Shown: positions 20,236 through 29,046 of the stretch, one piece after another | How the letters are laid out: each line of letters begins with the position of its first letter | Position numbering within the stretch: the first letter of the stretch is position 1 | Origin: a virus | Virus record (IMG/VR): IMGVR_UViG_3300044701_002278 | Coordinates: 1 to 35,927 of that record | DNA length: 35,927 bases | Reading direction: 5' to 3' (one strand) | The notes under the pieces: model-generated | What the model was told of the DNA's origin: nothing | Database searches by the model: none | Seen by the model: only the letters and a program-made list of their open reading frames with translations | Translations under genes and position numbers: made by a program

Positions 20236-20338
20236 TTGACTTGAGGGCGGGAAGCTTGCCAATGTGCCGCGTGGCGTTCTTTCTCTGTCCTCCCTAATGC
20301 AGCAACCTCCCCGGCCCCTCAAAAGGCCGGGGTTTTTT
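20236..20338 (+). ncRNA. Candidate small RNA with anti-Shine-Dalgarno segment
   Basis: TTGACT (20236-20241) is a good -35, while the -10 region about 17-18 bp downstream (CCAATG/CAATGT) is weak. A transcript from about 20270 would end at the intrinsic terminator, giving about 70 nt. It carries UCCUCCCU (20288-20295), complementary to Shine-Dalgarno sequences. Trans-acting sRNAs with exposed CCUCC motifs are known in Alphaproteobacteria. No open frame explains the stretch. It may be phage-encoded or captured from a host locus at attP. Confidence 0.4.
20309..20338 (+). terminator. Rho-independent terminator
   Basis: CCCCGGCC (20309-20316) pairs perfectly with GGCCGGGG (20325-20332) over an 8-nt loop, and is followed by six T on the + strand. 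It ends rightward transcription from the integrase or the candidate sRNA just before the convergent 665-aa gene. On the - strand the hairpin is present but lacks a U-tract. Confidence 0.9.
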
Positions 20339-20339
20339 C

Positions 20340-22337
20340 TTAGCGCCTCTGGATACCCAGGGTCTCTGCGAACGGATCCGCCAAAAGGCCAGGCACCAGC
20401 TGCCGCGGGCCGACGCCGTAGGCGGCAGGGGGCTGCAGTAGCCGGTCGATCTCGCGCAGCCTGTTCGGCAATTCTGCTCCGGTTCCGAAAAGATAGGGTC
20501 GCAGCGCCTCATTGGTTGCGTTCACGCGGGCGTTGGTGACGCCCATAGAACCCCTCTGCAAAGCCCTCTGCAGGGCGCTGGCGCCGGCAGCGCCAATGCC
20601 GGATTGAGCCGCCTCGCGCAGGATACTCATACCGCCCGTGGCAGCGTTGAAATCCGCTTGCTGGGCCTGCATCGGAGCCGTGGCCGAGATGTTGCGCGTA
20701 GACCGATTGGTGGCGGCCATCTGCGCTTCGCGCTCGATGCCCTGCAGCAGGGCATCAGCAGCGCGGCGCGCCTCTTCGGGCGATCGAGCGGCACCAAGAG
20801 CGGCCTCAATTTGCGCCCGCACGTTGCCGCTGCGGAAGGCAGAGCTGATGTCGCGCCCTTCAATGCCCCGGCCGATGCGCTGATTTACAGCGTCGAGAAC
20901 GCCCACGACAAAGCCCTCGCGCTCCGATGCCGTCATCTTGGCAATGTCGCGGACGCTGGTTTCGGCGCGCTCATTGAAGATCCGCTGCCCAGAGCGCATT
21001 GCATCCATGACGGCAGTCGGCCCAGACCATGCCTCGCGCGCCTGGCGGTACGGCCCCGGCAGCTGATCGGCTTCGGCCAGGATGTCCTGCTTCAGGTTCT
21101 GAGCCCGGCGCCCTTCGGAAGAAACGCGCCCCGTGATGTTGTCCGTTTCCCGCTCAATAATGCGGTCGAGGCCACGCTTGACCATGTCCACATCACGCAG
21201 CGTGTAGTCCCCCACGACCGTGCGAGTACCTTGGGCATTGGGCGCCACAAGATTGGGGAAAATCAGGCCTTCGTAACGTGCTGCATTCCGCGCCTCATCA
21301 AACGCTGCGTCTGGTGCGCGGAGCAGTAACTGATCAAGGCGGCCTGACCGGGCGGGGATTTCGCCAATCTGGGCATAGAGAGGCGCCGCGCTTGCGGAAC
21401 GCGCCGCCTGCAGCGAATCGAGATTGTCGAAGAAGTTACCGCGTGGGCCGCCAAGCGCCTCTTCAAAGCTTCCCATGATGCGCGGCCCTTGCTGGTTGGC
21501 GCGCTCTTGAAGCTGTTCTGCGATCTGCTGGCGGTTCGCGCCAGGCATATTTGCAATGCGCCGCGTTTCCGCCGCGACAGCAGAACCGGGCATCAGGTCG
21601 GCCAGGATCTCAGGCCGCACACCACCCATATCTTGGGTCTGACGGGCAGTGTAGGCCGCGGCAGCGTCTGTAGGCGTCGTGCCGCTTTCTTCGATAATCC
21701 CCTGCATGCGGCGCGCGGCACGCTCTTCTGGTGACGCAAAGGTGCGCCGCACCACGCCACCGACGACAGGCGCAGCTGCGCCGATCGGGCCGCCGACCAG
21801 ACCGCCTGTGAGGGCTTCTTCCGCCGCGCGATCAAGCCTTGCGCTGGCACTACCCTCGCCTTTCAAGAACCCTTCGACGCCGCCTTGAGCAGTGCCTACG
21901 GCAGCCCCCTGCGCAGCGCCTTGTGCTACGCGAGCAGCAAGAGGAGCGGCGCGAGCAGCGACCACGGGGGCTGCAGTGCCGCCGCTCATAAACAGAGCAC
22001 CAGCTGCAGGCAAAATACCGCCGGCAATTTCAGCCGCAACCGTCTGACCTGGCCGCTCCTGCGCGGTCACAGCCATCCGACGACGGACCTCCTCAAGCGC
22101 CTGGTCGTAGGTTTGGTTGCCCAGGCGCGACCGAAAGAAGGCTTCGACCTCGTCACCCGCCCCCATCAGCAAGCCTTGCCCTAAGCCGGAGCGCAGCAGC
22201 ACGTCGGCCACGAAAGACGACTGAGGCTGCATGCCCAATTCAGCGCCACGCCGCGCCACGGCGGCCGCCTGCTGTCTCCCCCCGGTCATTGGCGGGAGAG
22301 CGCGGAGTTGTTCTAGGAGATCAGGTTGGTCCGCCAT
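20340..22337 (-). CDS. Large ejection/internal virion-type protein (665 aa)
   Basis: Starts ATG 22337. Residues ~85-190 are a Gly/Ala-rich hydrophobic region (AAEIAGGILPAAGALFMSGG, then ARVAQGAAQGAAVGTAQGGV) that could insert in membranes. The remaining two thirds are Ala/Arg/Gln/Glu-rich helix. It is the last gene of the leftward late operon, after two other large helical proteins, the place where podoviruses keep proteins ejected with the DNA (as P22 gp16/gp20 or T7 gp15/gp16). Homology to any of these is not visible by eye. Assigned by composition and position only. Confidence 0.75.
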   Translation of the reverse strand: MADQPDLLEQLRALPPMTGGRQQAAAVARRGAELGMQPQSSFVADVLLRSGLGQGLLMGAGDEVEAFFRSRLGNQTYDQALEEVRRRMAVTAQERPGQTVAAEIAGGILPAAGALFMSGGTAAPVVAARAAPLAARVAQGAAQGAAVGTAQGGVEGFLKGEGSASARLDRAAEEALTGGLVGGPIGAAAPVVGGVVRRTFASPEERAARRMQGIIEESGTTPTDAAAAYTARQTQDMGGVRPEILADLMPGSAVAAETRRIANMPGANRQQIAEQLQERANQQGPRIMGSFEEALGGPRGNFFDNLDSLQAARSASAAPLYAQIGEIPARSGRLDQLLLRAPDAAFDEARNAARYEGLIFPNLVAPNAQGTRTVVGDYTLRDVDMVKRGLDRIIERETDNITGRVSSEGRRAQNLKQDILAEADQLPGPYRQAREAWSGPTAVMDAMRSGQRIFNERAETSVRDIAKMTASEREGFVVGVLDAVNQRIGRGIEGRDISSAFRSGNVRAQIEAALGAARSPEEARRAADALLQGIEREAQMAATNRSTRNISATAPMQAQQADFNAATGGMSILREAAQSGIGAAGASALQRALQRGSMGVTNARVNATNEALRPYLFGTGAELPNRLREIDRLLQPPAAYGVGPRQLVPGLLADPFAETLGIQRR

Positions 22338-22352
22338 GTGTGCCTCTCGATT

Positions 22353-23858
22353 TCAGGGGCCGGTGTAGGGCTGAACTGGAACGCCTGATCCCGGTTGAGG
22401 CATCAGACGAGAAAGCTCCGCACGCCTGCGTTGATAGGCTTGAAGCGCCGGTGCCGACAAGGCTGATGGATCAATCCTGTCGAGAGCCGCCATGTCTGCG
22501 CTGTTGATGATTTCTGGCGTCAGGCGGCGCGAGATATCAGTGCGCTGGCGCATCTGCGTGCGTTCACCAAGAAGCTCAGGGTCTCTTCCATCTTGGACAA
22601 TGTTGTCGACATTAAGCTTGTACCGATCAGCCAAGCCTCTGTACCGCTCAACAGTCGAGCCGAAATTGTCCATTTCTTGGAAGAACCGTTGGCGGCCAGC
22701 GTTCACAAGCTGCTGGCGCGCGGTGTCAGAAAGCCTGCCACCGCCGGTCACCGTATTGAACATCGCCCGAATGCTTTCGGGTACACCTGCCGCATTCTGT
22801 GCCGTCGCCGCTTCGCCACCCGTGACCGTCGAGGTCGGGTCGTAGACCTTCATCAAAGACAGAACCAAAGCGATATCCGATGCACCCTCTCCTTGGCGCG
22901 CTAGATCCATCATCGTGCGGTAGGCTGTTTGACGGTCTAAGAATGGAACCGCTCTCTTGTCGAAATCATCGCGCAACGCGTTTTCACGCGTGAAAGATTC
23001 GCCTTCTTGTTTCTCGCGACGATCAATGACCTGTTGGTTGATGCGCATCCAATCCGACATGGTTCGCGCCATCGGCCGATAAAGGGCTTCCTGTTCTGGG
23101 GTTAACGCCCAGCCCGCGGGCCTTCTAGTTGGAGGTGCAATCGTCCCCTCAGTCGCAGGTGCTGTCGCTGACGGCGCAGTCGGGGGGGGAGCCAGAGGCG
23201 AAGCGGGGGGTGCTGAAGTACCATCTGCAGAAGGGGGAGCGATCGCAGGAGCTGTTGCCCTTGGTGCCGTACCCAGCAAACCAGGAAATGCTTGATTGAA
23301 GGCTTCGTCGGCCGCCTGATTTCTCACAAGAGCATTTTCGGCTTCTTGCGCTTGTGCGGCCGTAAGCCGTCCAGAGGCAACGGCCTGCGCGATCTGAGCC
23401 CTGATCAGATCCGCTTGTGCAGGATCGCGCGACAGACGCGAGACTTGGACCTGCCTGAGCGCATCGCTCATTGCTCGCGTTGTCATGCCGGCAAACTGCG
23501 AAAGATCAAAACCAGTCTGGGCCTTGAACGCCTCTGGGTTCTTCCTGAGATCGTCTAAACGCTTCAGCTCTTGGGCTTCACCGCGACGAGCCTCCATCTG
23601 CGCTGTCATGAGCCGCCGCTGCGAGGCGTTGTAGAGATCCGTATTTACACCCGAGGCCGCCTGGCCCAGCTGGGAGAAGATCTGCGCGCGCTGCGCCGGC
23701 ATGATGGGCTGGCCGGCCGCGAGTAGCGTCGCGCTGATGTTCGCCAGCGCATTGACCGCCGCGTCGCGCACGTCGGCCTTAGGAACACCGTAGCGCGGAT
23801 CCAGCTGCGCCATCTCGTTTGGATCGCCGCCGGTGAAGAAATCGAGAAGACCCACCAT
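22353..23858 (-). CDS. Ejection/internal virion-type protein (501 aa)
   Basis: ATG 23858. The N-terminus is MVGLLDFFTGGDPNEMAQLD. Residues ~30-195 are Ala/Gln/Arg-rich helix, ~200-245 a Pro/Ala/Thr linker (APPASPLAPPPTAPSATAPA), and the rest helical with a QQLVNAGRQRFFQEMDNFGS segment. No enzymatic motif is evident. It is located between the lytic-transglycosylase-like protein and the 665-aa protein, forming a three-gene ejection set. The GLLDFF start resembles those of marine podovirus internal proteins. Function is inferred from neighbours. Confidence 0.75.
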   Translation of the reverse strand: MVGLLDFFTGGDPNEMAQLDPRYGVPKADVRDAAVNALANISATLLAAGQPIMPAQRAQIFSQLGQAASGVNTDLYNASQRRLMTAQMEARRGEAQELKRLDDLRKNPEAFKAQTGFDLSQFAGMTTRAMSDALRQVQVSRLSRDPAQADLIRAQIAQAVASGRLTAAQAQEAENALVRNQAADEAFNQAFPGLLGTAPRATAPAIAPPSADGTSAPPASPLAPPPTAPSATAPATEGTIAPPTRRPAGWALTPEQEALYRPMARTMSDWMRINQQVIDRREKQEGESFTRENALRDDFDKRAVPFLDRQTAYRTMMDLARQGEGASDIALVLSLMKVYDPTSTVTGGEAATAQNAAGVPESIRAMFNTVTGGGRLSDTARQQLVNAGRQRFFQEMDNFGSTVERYRGLADRYKLNVDNIVQDGRDPELLGERTQMRQRTDISRRLTPEIINSADMAALDRIDPSALSAPALQAYQRRRAELSRLMPQPGSGVPVQPYTGP

Positions 23859-23870
23859 GATGCTTGTCTC

Positions 23871-24734
23871 CTAGTCCAAAAGGCCGCGCCGGCGTTGAAA
23901 GGGCTGCAAGGGTTGAATGGGCTGAAATTGACGAGGCCCCACCACCTGCGCGCGCAGCTCTGGCTGCTGCATCTGCTGCGGTTGCGAAAGGGATTGAAGC
24001 TGCAGGAAGCTTCTTTGCGCAGAACCAGCAGACGCTAGGCGCGCAGCGTTCTTTGCGTCATCTTCCTTCTGTTGGGCAATCTGTTCTGGCGTCAACGGCG
24101 TGGCTGGATCCACCATGTCAGGAGCAACGTAGTTGCCTAGCCGCCGCAAGGACGTGCCAATGTCTCGAGCGTAGACAGGCTGCGGCATCGTCGTGTTGCC
24201 GGGGTTCGCCTCCGCACCCTGGTATTCAGGTGCGGACGGGTTCATCGCTGCAGGCGCGGCAGGCGCCACCGGCATCGCCGTGTTGCCAGGGTTTGCTTCC
24301 GCTCCCTGGTAGGTGGGGCTACCAGGCGCACCAAGACCAAAGCGCGACGCGGTCTCGCGGCCGATCTGCGTGATGGGCTCCACGCCGCCGGCGTTGCGCA
24401 CCGCATGCCAAGGCGTCACGCCTGAGCGCATGCGATCGAGGCTGAAATCCACCTGCTGCTGCCAGTTATCGCGCGAGGGAGGCGCGCCGAAACGCTGCTG
24501 GAACTCGTAGGCCATCCCGCCGGGCGCGATGCGGCGCGGGTCGCGCGATCCAGAGAACAGCTGAAAGGGGCCGAAAGAATAGCCGCGCGTGTCGACGTTT
24601 CCGAATGTCGGAGAGTTGAGCGTCCGCTCGTTCAGACCCTCCCGGCTGGCAATCCCCAGAGCCAGGTTTGGATCTACGCCACGGTCGATCGCGCGGCGGT
24701 AGATGTAGTCCGCGATCGTCTGCATGTCAGCCAT
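23871..24734 (-). CDS. Virion-associated lytic transglycosylase-like protein (287 aa)
   Basis: ATG 24734 (MADMQTIADYIYRRAIDRG) overlaps the preceding gene by 8 bp. The N-terminal ~120 residues resemble a lysozyme/SLT fold: NLALGIASREGLNER with the likely catalytic Glu, then YSFGPFQLFSG. The C-terminal half is Pro/Gln-rich and holds two copies of YQGAEANPGNT[AT]MP about 30 residues apart. Phages carry such domains in ejected proteins to open peptidoglycan during infection. The context among internal virion proteins fits. The enzyme class is by motif, not by search. Confidence 0.82.
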   Translation of the reverse strand: MADMQTIADYIYRRAIDRGVDPNLALGIASREGLNERTLNSPTFGNVDTRGYSFGPFQLFSGSRDPRRIAPGGMAYEFQQRFGAPPSRDNWQQQVDFSLDRMRSGVTPWHAVRNAGGVEPITQIGRETASRFGLGAPGSPTYQGAEANPGNTAMPVAPAAPAAMNPSAPEYQGAEANPGNTTMPQPVYARDIGTSLRRLGNYVAPDMVDPATPLTPEQIAQQKEDDAKNAARLASAGSAQRSFLQLQSLSQPQQMQQPELRAQVVGPRQFQPIQPLQPFQRRRGLLD

Positions 24735-25995
24735 TGTTGAGCGCCTTCCGCATCGGGCCAAAGCCCAGGTTCACCGCCTTGCGGCCGGCCACTTCCGTCA
24801 CCTGGCCTGGGTATTTCTTCTCGATCTCCTGCGCCATCGGACCCACCACCTTCGGGTATGTCTTCGGGTCGCCCTTGTACCGATAGGCGTACATCGTGAG
24901 GCCGGTCTCGTCGTCCTTACCAACCTTCTCGACGTCCGTCTTCATCCGCTCGTCAGAGAGCCCAAGCAAAGGCGCGAGGGCTGCGAAACCAGAAGCCGCA
25001 CTACCAGCCGCACCAATACCGGCAAGCAGGTTATTGCCTCGAGGCACGAACTGCGAGCCGCTAGTGGTCGTGCCATAGGGTGTAGCAGTAGTCGCACCAA
25101 GACGCAGGTTTAGCATTTCAATCGGATAGTTGAGTTGCTCTTGGTAGCGCGCATAAGCCTCGTCGAGCGCAGCCTGGTTCATTGCCTGCCGCTGCTGGCC
25201 GATGCTTTCAAGGATCGCCGCATCCTGCTGCCGCGCGTCTTGATAGGTCGTGCCAAGGTTGCCCAGCATTCCCGCAGCCGCCAGGCGCTGCTGGGAGCCC
25301 TGCAGGCCGGCTGTCTGGTTCGCCAGCTGCGCTTGCAAGGCCTGGCCCGCATTGACCTGAGAGGCCGTCAGACCCGCCTGCTGATTAGCCAGCTGCGCCT
25401 GCATGGCGCGCTGCTGATCCGCCTGGAGGAGCTGTGCCGCCTGGTTGTAGCCTTGCGAACGAAGGTTAGCCGATAGCTCGCCGGCAGAACGGGTCGCCTC
25501 GCCAAGCGCGACGCCCTCCGCGATACCTTGCCGAGATCCGCCGAAAGCCCGCGCCGCAACAGCCTGGTCGCCCAGACGATTGACCGCCTGCTGCGTTGCC
25601 CCTTCGAGGCGCGAGAGCGCAGCATTCTCGACGTTCTGAATGTAGGGGTTCATGTAGGCGCTGACATCGCCCTGCAGGAAATTGGGCGCGTTCACGCTCT
25701 GGTAGCCGATCTGCGAGGCATTGACCGACATCGGGTTGTACTGCGCTGCCTGCGATGCCGTATCTATTGCCTGACCAAAGATAGGCTGCGTCGCGCCGAC
25801 CCCGGCCTGCGCATATTGGAATGCAGCCTCCTGCTCAGGCGTGAACCCGGCCTGCAGCTGCCCCGTGTAGGCTTGATAAGGACGGTTGCTAATTGCATCC
25901 GCCCGCGCCAGGTTCTCTTTCGTGACGCCTTCCAACCACGCGGGAAGCTCAGTCTTCTGCGTGACCGTCTGTGCCTTAGGTGCGCTACTTCCCAT
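24727..25995 (-). CDS. Internal virion-type protein with C-terminal S74-like chaperone domain (422 aa)
   Basis: ATG 25995. Residues ~40-330 are Ala/Gln/Asn-rich, with repeats of the type QANQQAGLTASQVNAGQALQ and QLANQTAGLQGSQQRL, like other podovirus internal/tail proteins. The end carries SDERMKTDVEKVG (Ser347 onward) followed by TMYAYRYKGD and VVGPMAQEIEKKYPGQV, a short version (76 residues) of the peptidase S74 intramolecular chaperone also seen in the fibre gene. The chaperone probably aids trimer assembly and may be cleaved off before the Ser. Role in the virion is inferred from position. Confidence 0.82.
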   Translation of the reverse strand: MGSSAPKAQTVTQKTELPAWLEGVTKENLARADAISNRPYQAYTGQLQAGFTPEQEAAFQYAQAGVGATQPIFGQAIDTASQAAQYNPMSVNASQIGYQSVNAPNFLQGDVSAYMNPYIQNVENAALSRLEGATQQAVNRLGDQAVAARAFGGSRQGIAEGVALGEATRSAGELSANLRSQGYNQAAQLLQADQQRAMQAQLANQQAGLTASQVNAGQALQAQLANQTAGLQGSQQRLAAAGMLGNLGTTYQDARQQDAAILESIGQQRQAMNQAALDEAYARYQEQLNYPIEMLNLRLGATTATPYGTTTSGSQFVPRGNNLLAGIGAAGSAASGFAALAPLLGLSDERMKTDVEKVGKDDETGLTMYAYRYKGDPKTYPKVVGPMAQEIEKKYPGQVTEVAGRKAVNLGFGPMRKALNNG

Positions 25996-26320
25996 CTGGT
26001 GTGTACTCCATCATGATCATCCGCCGCTTCCAGCCTCTAGCCTTGAAGATCGGCTCATAGCCCGGTCGAACACATGCTCGAGCGAACTCGCATCCTTGTT
26101 CTATCGCCCACTTCTCCACCTCGTCCATGAGCTTCAAAACTGCATCGAGCTCGCCGGCCGAAATAAAGCAGTGAAGGAACTTGCGCCTAGGCGACTGCGA
26201 GATCTCGGTGACGATGATCGCGCGATCGTTGTAGTGCGCCTGCATCTCCCCTCGTCTGAGGGCTTCGATGACGTCTTCTAGGGTGTGCGTGTCGCTGCCC
26301 AGGCGCAGCGCCTTCCGCAT
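25985..26320 (-). CDS. Small virion-region protein with GNAT-like features (111 aa)
   Basis: ATG 26320 lies directly after the preceding stop (TAG then GATG). A TTG at 26350 is possible but would overlap the preceding gene. The sequence AIIVTEISQSPRRKFLHCFI, then VEKWAIEQGCEFARACVRPG and FKARGWKRRMIMMEYTP has the strand-helix-strand rhythm of the C-terminal half of an N-acetyltransferase, as suggested for T7 gp13-type internal proteins. The acetyl-CoA loop is not obvious, so activity is doubtful. Confidence 0.72.
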   Translation of the reverse strand: MRKALRLGSDTHTLEDVIEALRRGEMQAHYNDRAIIVTEISQSPRRKFLHCFISAGELDAVLKLMDEVEKWAIEQGCEFARACVRPGYEPIFKARGWKRRMIMMEYTPDGK

Positions 26321-26321
26321 C

Positions 26322-26552
26322 CTAGTAAGGAGGAGAGCCTGTTTGTCCAAGGGCCACCGCCGTTGTTACCAGGTTCCCACTGTTATCTACCGTTACCTTA
26401 TATACAGAACCGTCCGGGCTTTGAAGCAAAACCGACTCGACCGCCTCAATTTTGACCACCGCCTGGCCGATGATCTGGTCTAAGGCCGAGAAAGCCCGCG
26501 TGAAATAGCCTGGGTCATAGCCCGCGGGGGCCGGAGGAAGGTTCGCCCTCAT
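26322..26552 (-). CDS. Small structural-module protein (76 aa)
   Basis: ATG 26552 overlaps the nozzle gene stop (ATGA). An N-terminal segment PPAPAGYDPGYFTRAFSALD is followed by a helix and a beta hairpin (LLQSPDGSVYKVTVDNSGNL). Small proteins of this type occur beside tail genes in aquatic phages and are unassigned. It may be a tail-tip or nozzle accessory. Real gene judged by coupling on both sides. Confidence 0.72.
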   Translation of the reverse strand: MRANLPPAPAGYDPGYFTRAFSALDQIIGQAVVKIEAVESVLLQSPDGSVYKVTVDNSGNLVTTAVALGQTGSPPY

Positions 26553-28510
26553 CTGCGCCCCTTAGGAACGAAATCAATCCGCATCTCGCCTATGCTCCAC
26601 TCTGCGTCCTCAGTGGCCGCCACCTTGATACGGAAATCCCGCCCTGTCACCCGCACGTCGGTGTATCCGTCAGACCGAGGGTTATAGGGGCCTGAGGTGG
26701 TCTCAGAGCCCTCCGGCGTAAAGGAGGAGAAGAAGGTCAGCTGCGTGCTGTCGTACCCGTAGCCGCTGTCCGTAAGCGCCTGGCGCACGAAGGAGATCGC
26801 ATTGCCGTTCTGCAGGTTCAGCGACCCGGTCTCGGCGTAGCGATCCTCCTCGATCGGCGTGCCGGCCGCGGTCCAACCGTTCTCCTGGTAATAAAGGTCG
26901 TTGTTCTCGTCGGCCGCCAGGGGGAACTTGAACACGCCGGCGCTGCAGGCGGCCGTGCGCGTCATCGTGTTGCCGATCCCCCACCAGCTCTCCTGGTAGT
27001 TATAGAACACCGACAGGTTCGGATAATCCTCGCCCTGCGACGGGAACCAGAACCAAACCTCAGGAAAGACGCCGTTGTCGGATCCGGTCGCGTAGAGAGG
27101 GCCAGCGTCTGGGTCGATGTTGTCGAAGACGTAGGCGCCGACATCGCAAGCCAGAGGCTTCACGACGCCGCCGTCGTACATCCAGAAGCTTTCTTTACCC
27201 ATCCAGATGCAGCGCCCGGCCGTTGTCGCAAAGGACCGGGGCGACATCAGGCCGCACCCAAAGCCGATGCGCTCGATCGAGTAAACGTAGGGCAAACCGA
27301 TGAAGCGCATCAGCCAGGCTTCGCTTTCCGTCCAGATCAGCGTGCCTTCACGCACCGGCGCGCACATAATCAGCCGGCTCTCGGTGTCGAGATCTAAATA
27401 CCCAGCCGTGTTTGACGTGCTGGCGAAATCCCAATCCGTATAGTTTTCGCGTGAGCTCCACCCCACGCGGCGCGGATTACCACCCACCCCCAGCAGCACT
27501 GCATGGCGCTCTGGCGTCACAATCACGGCGCGGTTGTTGGTCGGAATGGTTTTGGTAGTTGTTACAGAACCACCAGTGCCGGTCGTATCTGTACCAGATG
27601 AAGAAAAGGTGAAGCTGGTGTCATTTATGACGGCGACCACCGTCTGCGTGCCATTAAAACTCCCGACCGAGTTACCGGAAATGACGACACTCTCAGCCGC
27701 GGTGTAGCCGTGGTGGTCTTCGGTCGTTACTGTCGCCACGTTAGAAGAACGCACGATGTTGACGATGTCGCTTGTCCCTACAAGCGAAGCTTCTGGCTCG
27801 CCGACGCTCCAATGCAAGAGCCTGCCATCGCTCGAGGACACGGCCAGAAGATCGCCGCCCCAGTTGTCGAAGGTCCACGAGAACGAAGGCGCGAAGATCA
27901 TATCTTCCGGCCGCCGATCGGCCACCGGCAACGCAGCTGTGCCACCAGAAGATGACGCATTGCTGGCCGTTTGCGCGTAGGTGAACGTCGTGGAAGACGG
28001 CACGCTGGCGATCGTGAAGGTGCCGTTGAAGCCAGTATCTGTCACGCCCGCGATTAGGACAGACATACCCACAGGGAAACCGTGAGCATCTGCCGTCGTG
28101 ATGGTCACGACGTTGGACGTTCGTACCGCCGTCGTGATTGCCACGGAGGCATAGTCAAGCCCGTAGAGAAGCTCACCGTAGTCATGAGAACCGTATGCAC
28201 CGTATTGCCCCTCATCGGGGCCGATATAGCCTGCAGGCGTCACGTCCATGAAGGTCGACGCCTCGAGGACATACAGCTGATCATTGCAGCCGATCGCCGC
28301 GTAAGGCACGCCGCTGTTAGAGGACCAAGTGAACAGGCCGCGCACCATGCTGTCGAGAGGCGAGCTCGTGACGCGCTGCCAGCCGCCCACCGGCAGCAGC
28401 TTTCCAGAGCGCCACCGCACCAGGTTCGCGTCCCAGTACCGCCCCTTTACCTGGAGCGGCGTCGCAGGCTTCACAACACCAGCCGGTAGGTTCAGAGCGG
28501 CGAGAGGCAT
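26549..28510 (-). CDS. P22 gp10-like DNA-stabilisation/tail nozzle protein with two FCCH-like inserts
   Basis: A 653-aa beta-rich protein. The start MPLAALNLPAGVVKPATPLQ, then YWDANLVRWRSGKLLPVGGW and later NRAVIVTPERHAVLLGVGGN and RVGWSSRENYTDW, match the gp10/nozzle-type beta-propeller proteins of P22-like and marine podoviruses. Two homologous inserts, ~126-193 and ~249-318, share R[TS]SNV.T[IV]TT.[DE].HG then FNGT.T[VI]; this is the pattern that database tools label E1 FCCH-like. It closes the tail and retains packaged DNA. It is coupled to the endolysin gene by TGATG. Confidence 0.82.
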   Translation of the reverse strand: MPLAALNLPAGVVKPATPLQVKGRYWDANLVRWRSGKLLPVGGWQRVTSSPLDSMVRGLFTWSSNSGVPYAAIGCNDQLYVLEASTFMDVTPAGYIGPDEGQYGAYGSHDYGELLYGLDYASVAITTAVRTSNVVTITTADAHGFPVGMSVLIAGVTDTGFNGTFTIASVPSSTTFTYAQTASNASSSGGTAALPVADRRPEDMIFAPSFSWTFDNWGGDLLAVSSSDGRLLHWSVGEPEASLVGTSDIVNIVRSSNVATVTTEDHHGYTAAESVVISGNSVGSFNGTQTVVAVINDTSFTFSSSGTDTTGTGGSVTTTKTIPTNNRAVIVTPERHAVLLGVGGNPRRVGWSSRENYTDWDFASTSNTAGYLDLDTESRLIMCAPVREGTLIWTESEAWLMRFIGLPYVYSIERIGFGCGLMSPRSFATTAGRCIWMGKESFWMYDGGVVKPLACDVGAYVFDNIDPDAGPLYATGSDNGVFPEVWFWFPSQGEDYPNLSVFYNYQESWWGIGNTMTRTAACSAGVFKFPLAADENNDLYYQENGWTAAGTPIEEDRYAETGSLNLQNGNAISFVRQALTDSGYGYDSTQLTFFSSFTPEGSETTSGPYNPRSDGYTDVRVTGRDFRIKVAATEDAEWSIGEMRIDFVPKGRR

Positions 28511-29046
28511 CAGGCGACCTCCGATGTAGCTAGGACAGAGGCGACAGCCTCCACTTCATCCACACGACGCACCCACCCGCGCCCAAAGGCGTCAAAGGTG
28601 GGCAGGCTGCGCAAGAAAGCCTCGCGCGCCTCCGAATAACTCGCGATGAAAGCCTCGGTGCCGTAGGCCGCAACCGCGTCGTTGATCGCCGCCAGCGTCT
28701 TAGGCCCAATGGCACCATCTTGCGTTGCGCCCGCAATCTTCTGGGCCAAGATAACAGCCCTCTTCGGGCCGGAATTGATCGCCGTGTCGAACATGGCGTA
28801 GTCCACCCCAGAGGGCAGATCATCGCCTCGGATCGCGTCCCAGTAGCGCGCCTTGTAGAGAGGCGCCACATCTGCCGGCGTCAAGGCGCGCATCTCTGCT
28901 TCGTCTACAGGACGACCGACCCAGCTTTCCCACGTCTTCTTGGTGCATCCAAGGTTGGTCATGCCGCCTGGGTCGCGCGGATGGTTCACGAAGCCGCCTT
29001 CGTGCTTCAGAACCGCCGCCAGCGCCTTGTCGAAATTGTCCTTCAT
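28510..29046 (-). CDS. Endolysin, glycoside hydrolase family 108 (178 aa)
   Basis: ATG 29046 overlaps the holin stop (ATGA). The catalytic domain begins VLKHEGGFVNHPRDPGGMTN with Glu16 as the GH108 general acid. The C-terminal segment DGAIGPKTLAAINDAVAAYG is the PG_binding_3 domain typical of the family. No signal peptide is seen, so it depends on a holin for release. It cleaves the MurNAc-GlcNAc backbone of peptidoglycan at the end of infection. Length is normal. Confidence 0.94.
   Translation of the reverse strand: MKDNFDKALAAVLKHEGGFVNHPRDPGGMTNLGCTKKTWESWVGRPVDEAEMRALTPADVAPLYKARYWDAIRGDDLPSGVDYAMFDTAINSGPKRAVILAQKIAGATQDGAIGPKTLAAINDAVAAYGTEAFIASYSEAREAFLRSLPTFDAFGRGWVRRVDEVEAVASVLATSEVA

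Noticed and set aside
20264-20539. Open frame on the + strand after the terminator
   Set aside because: It reads through the intrinsic terminator and into the antisense of the 665-aa gene, with no ribosome site.
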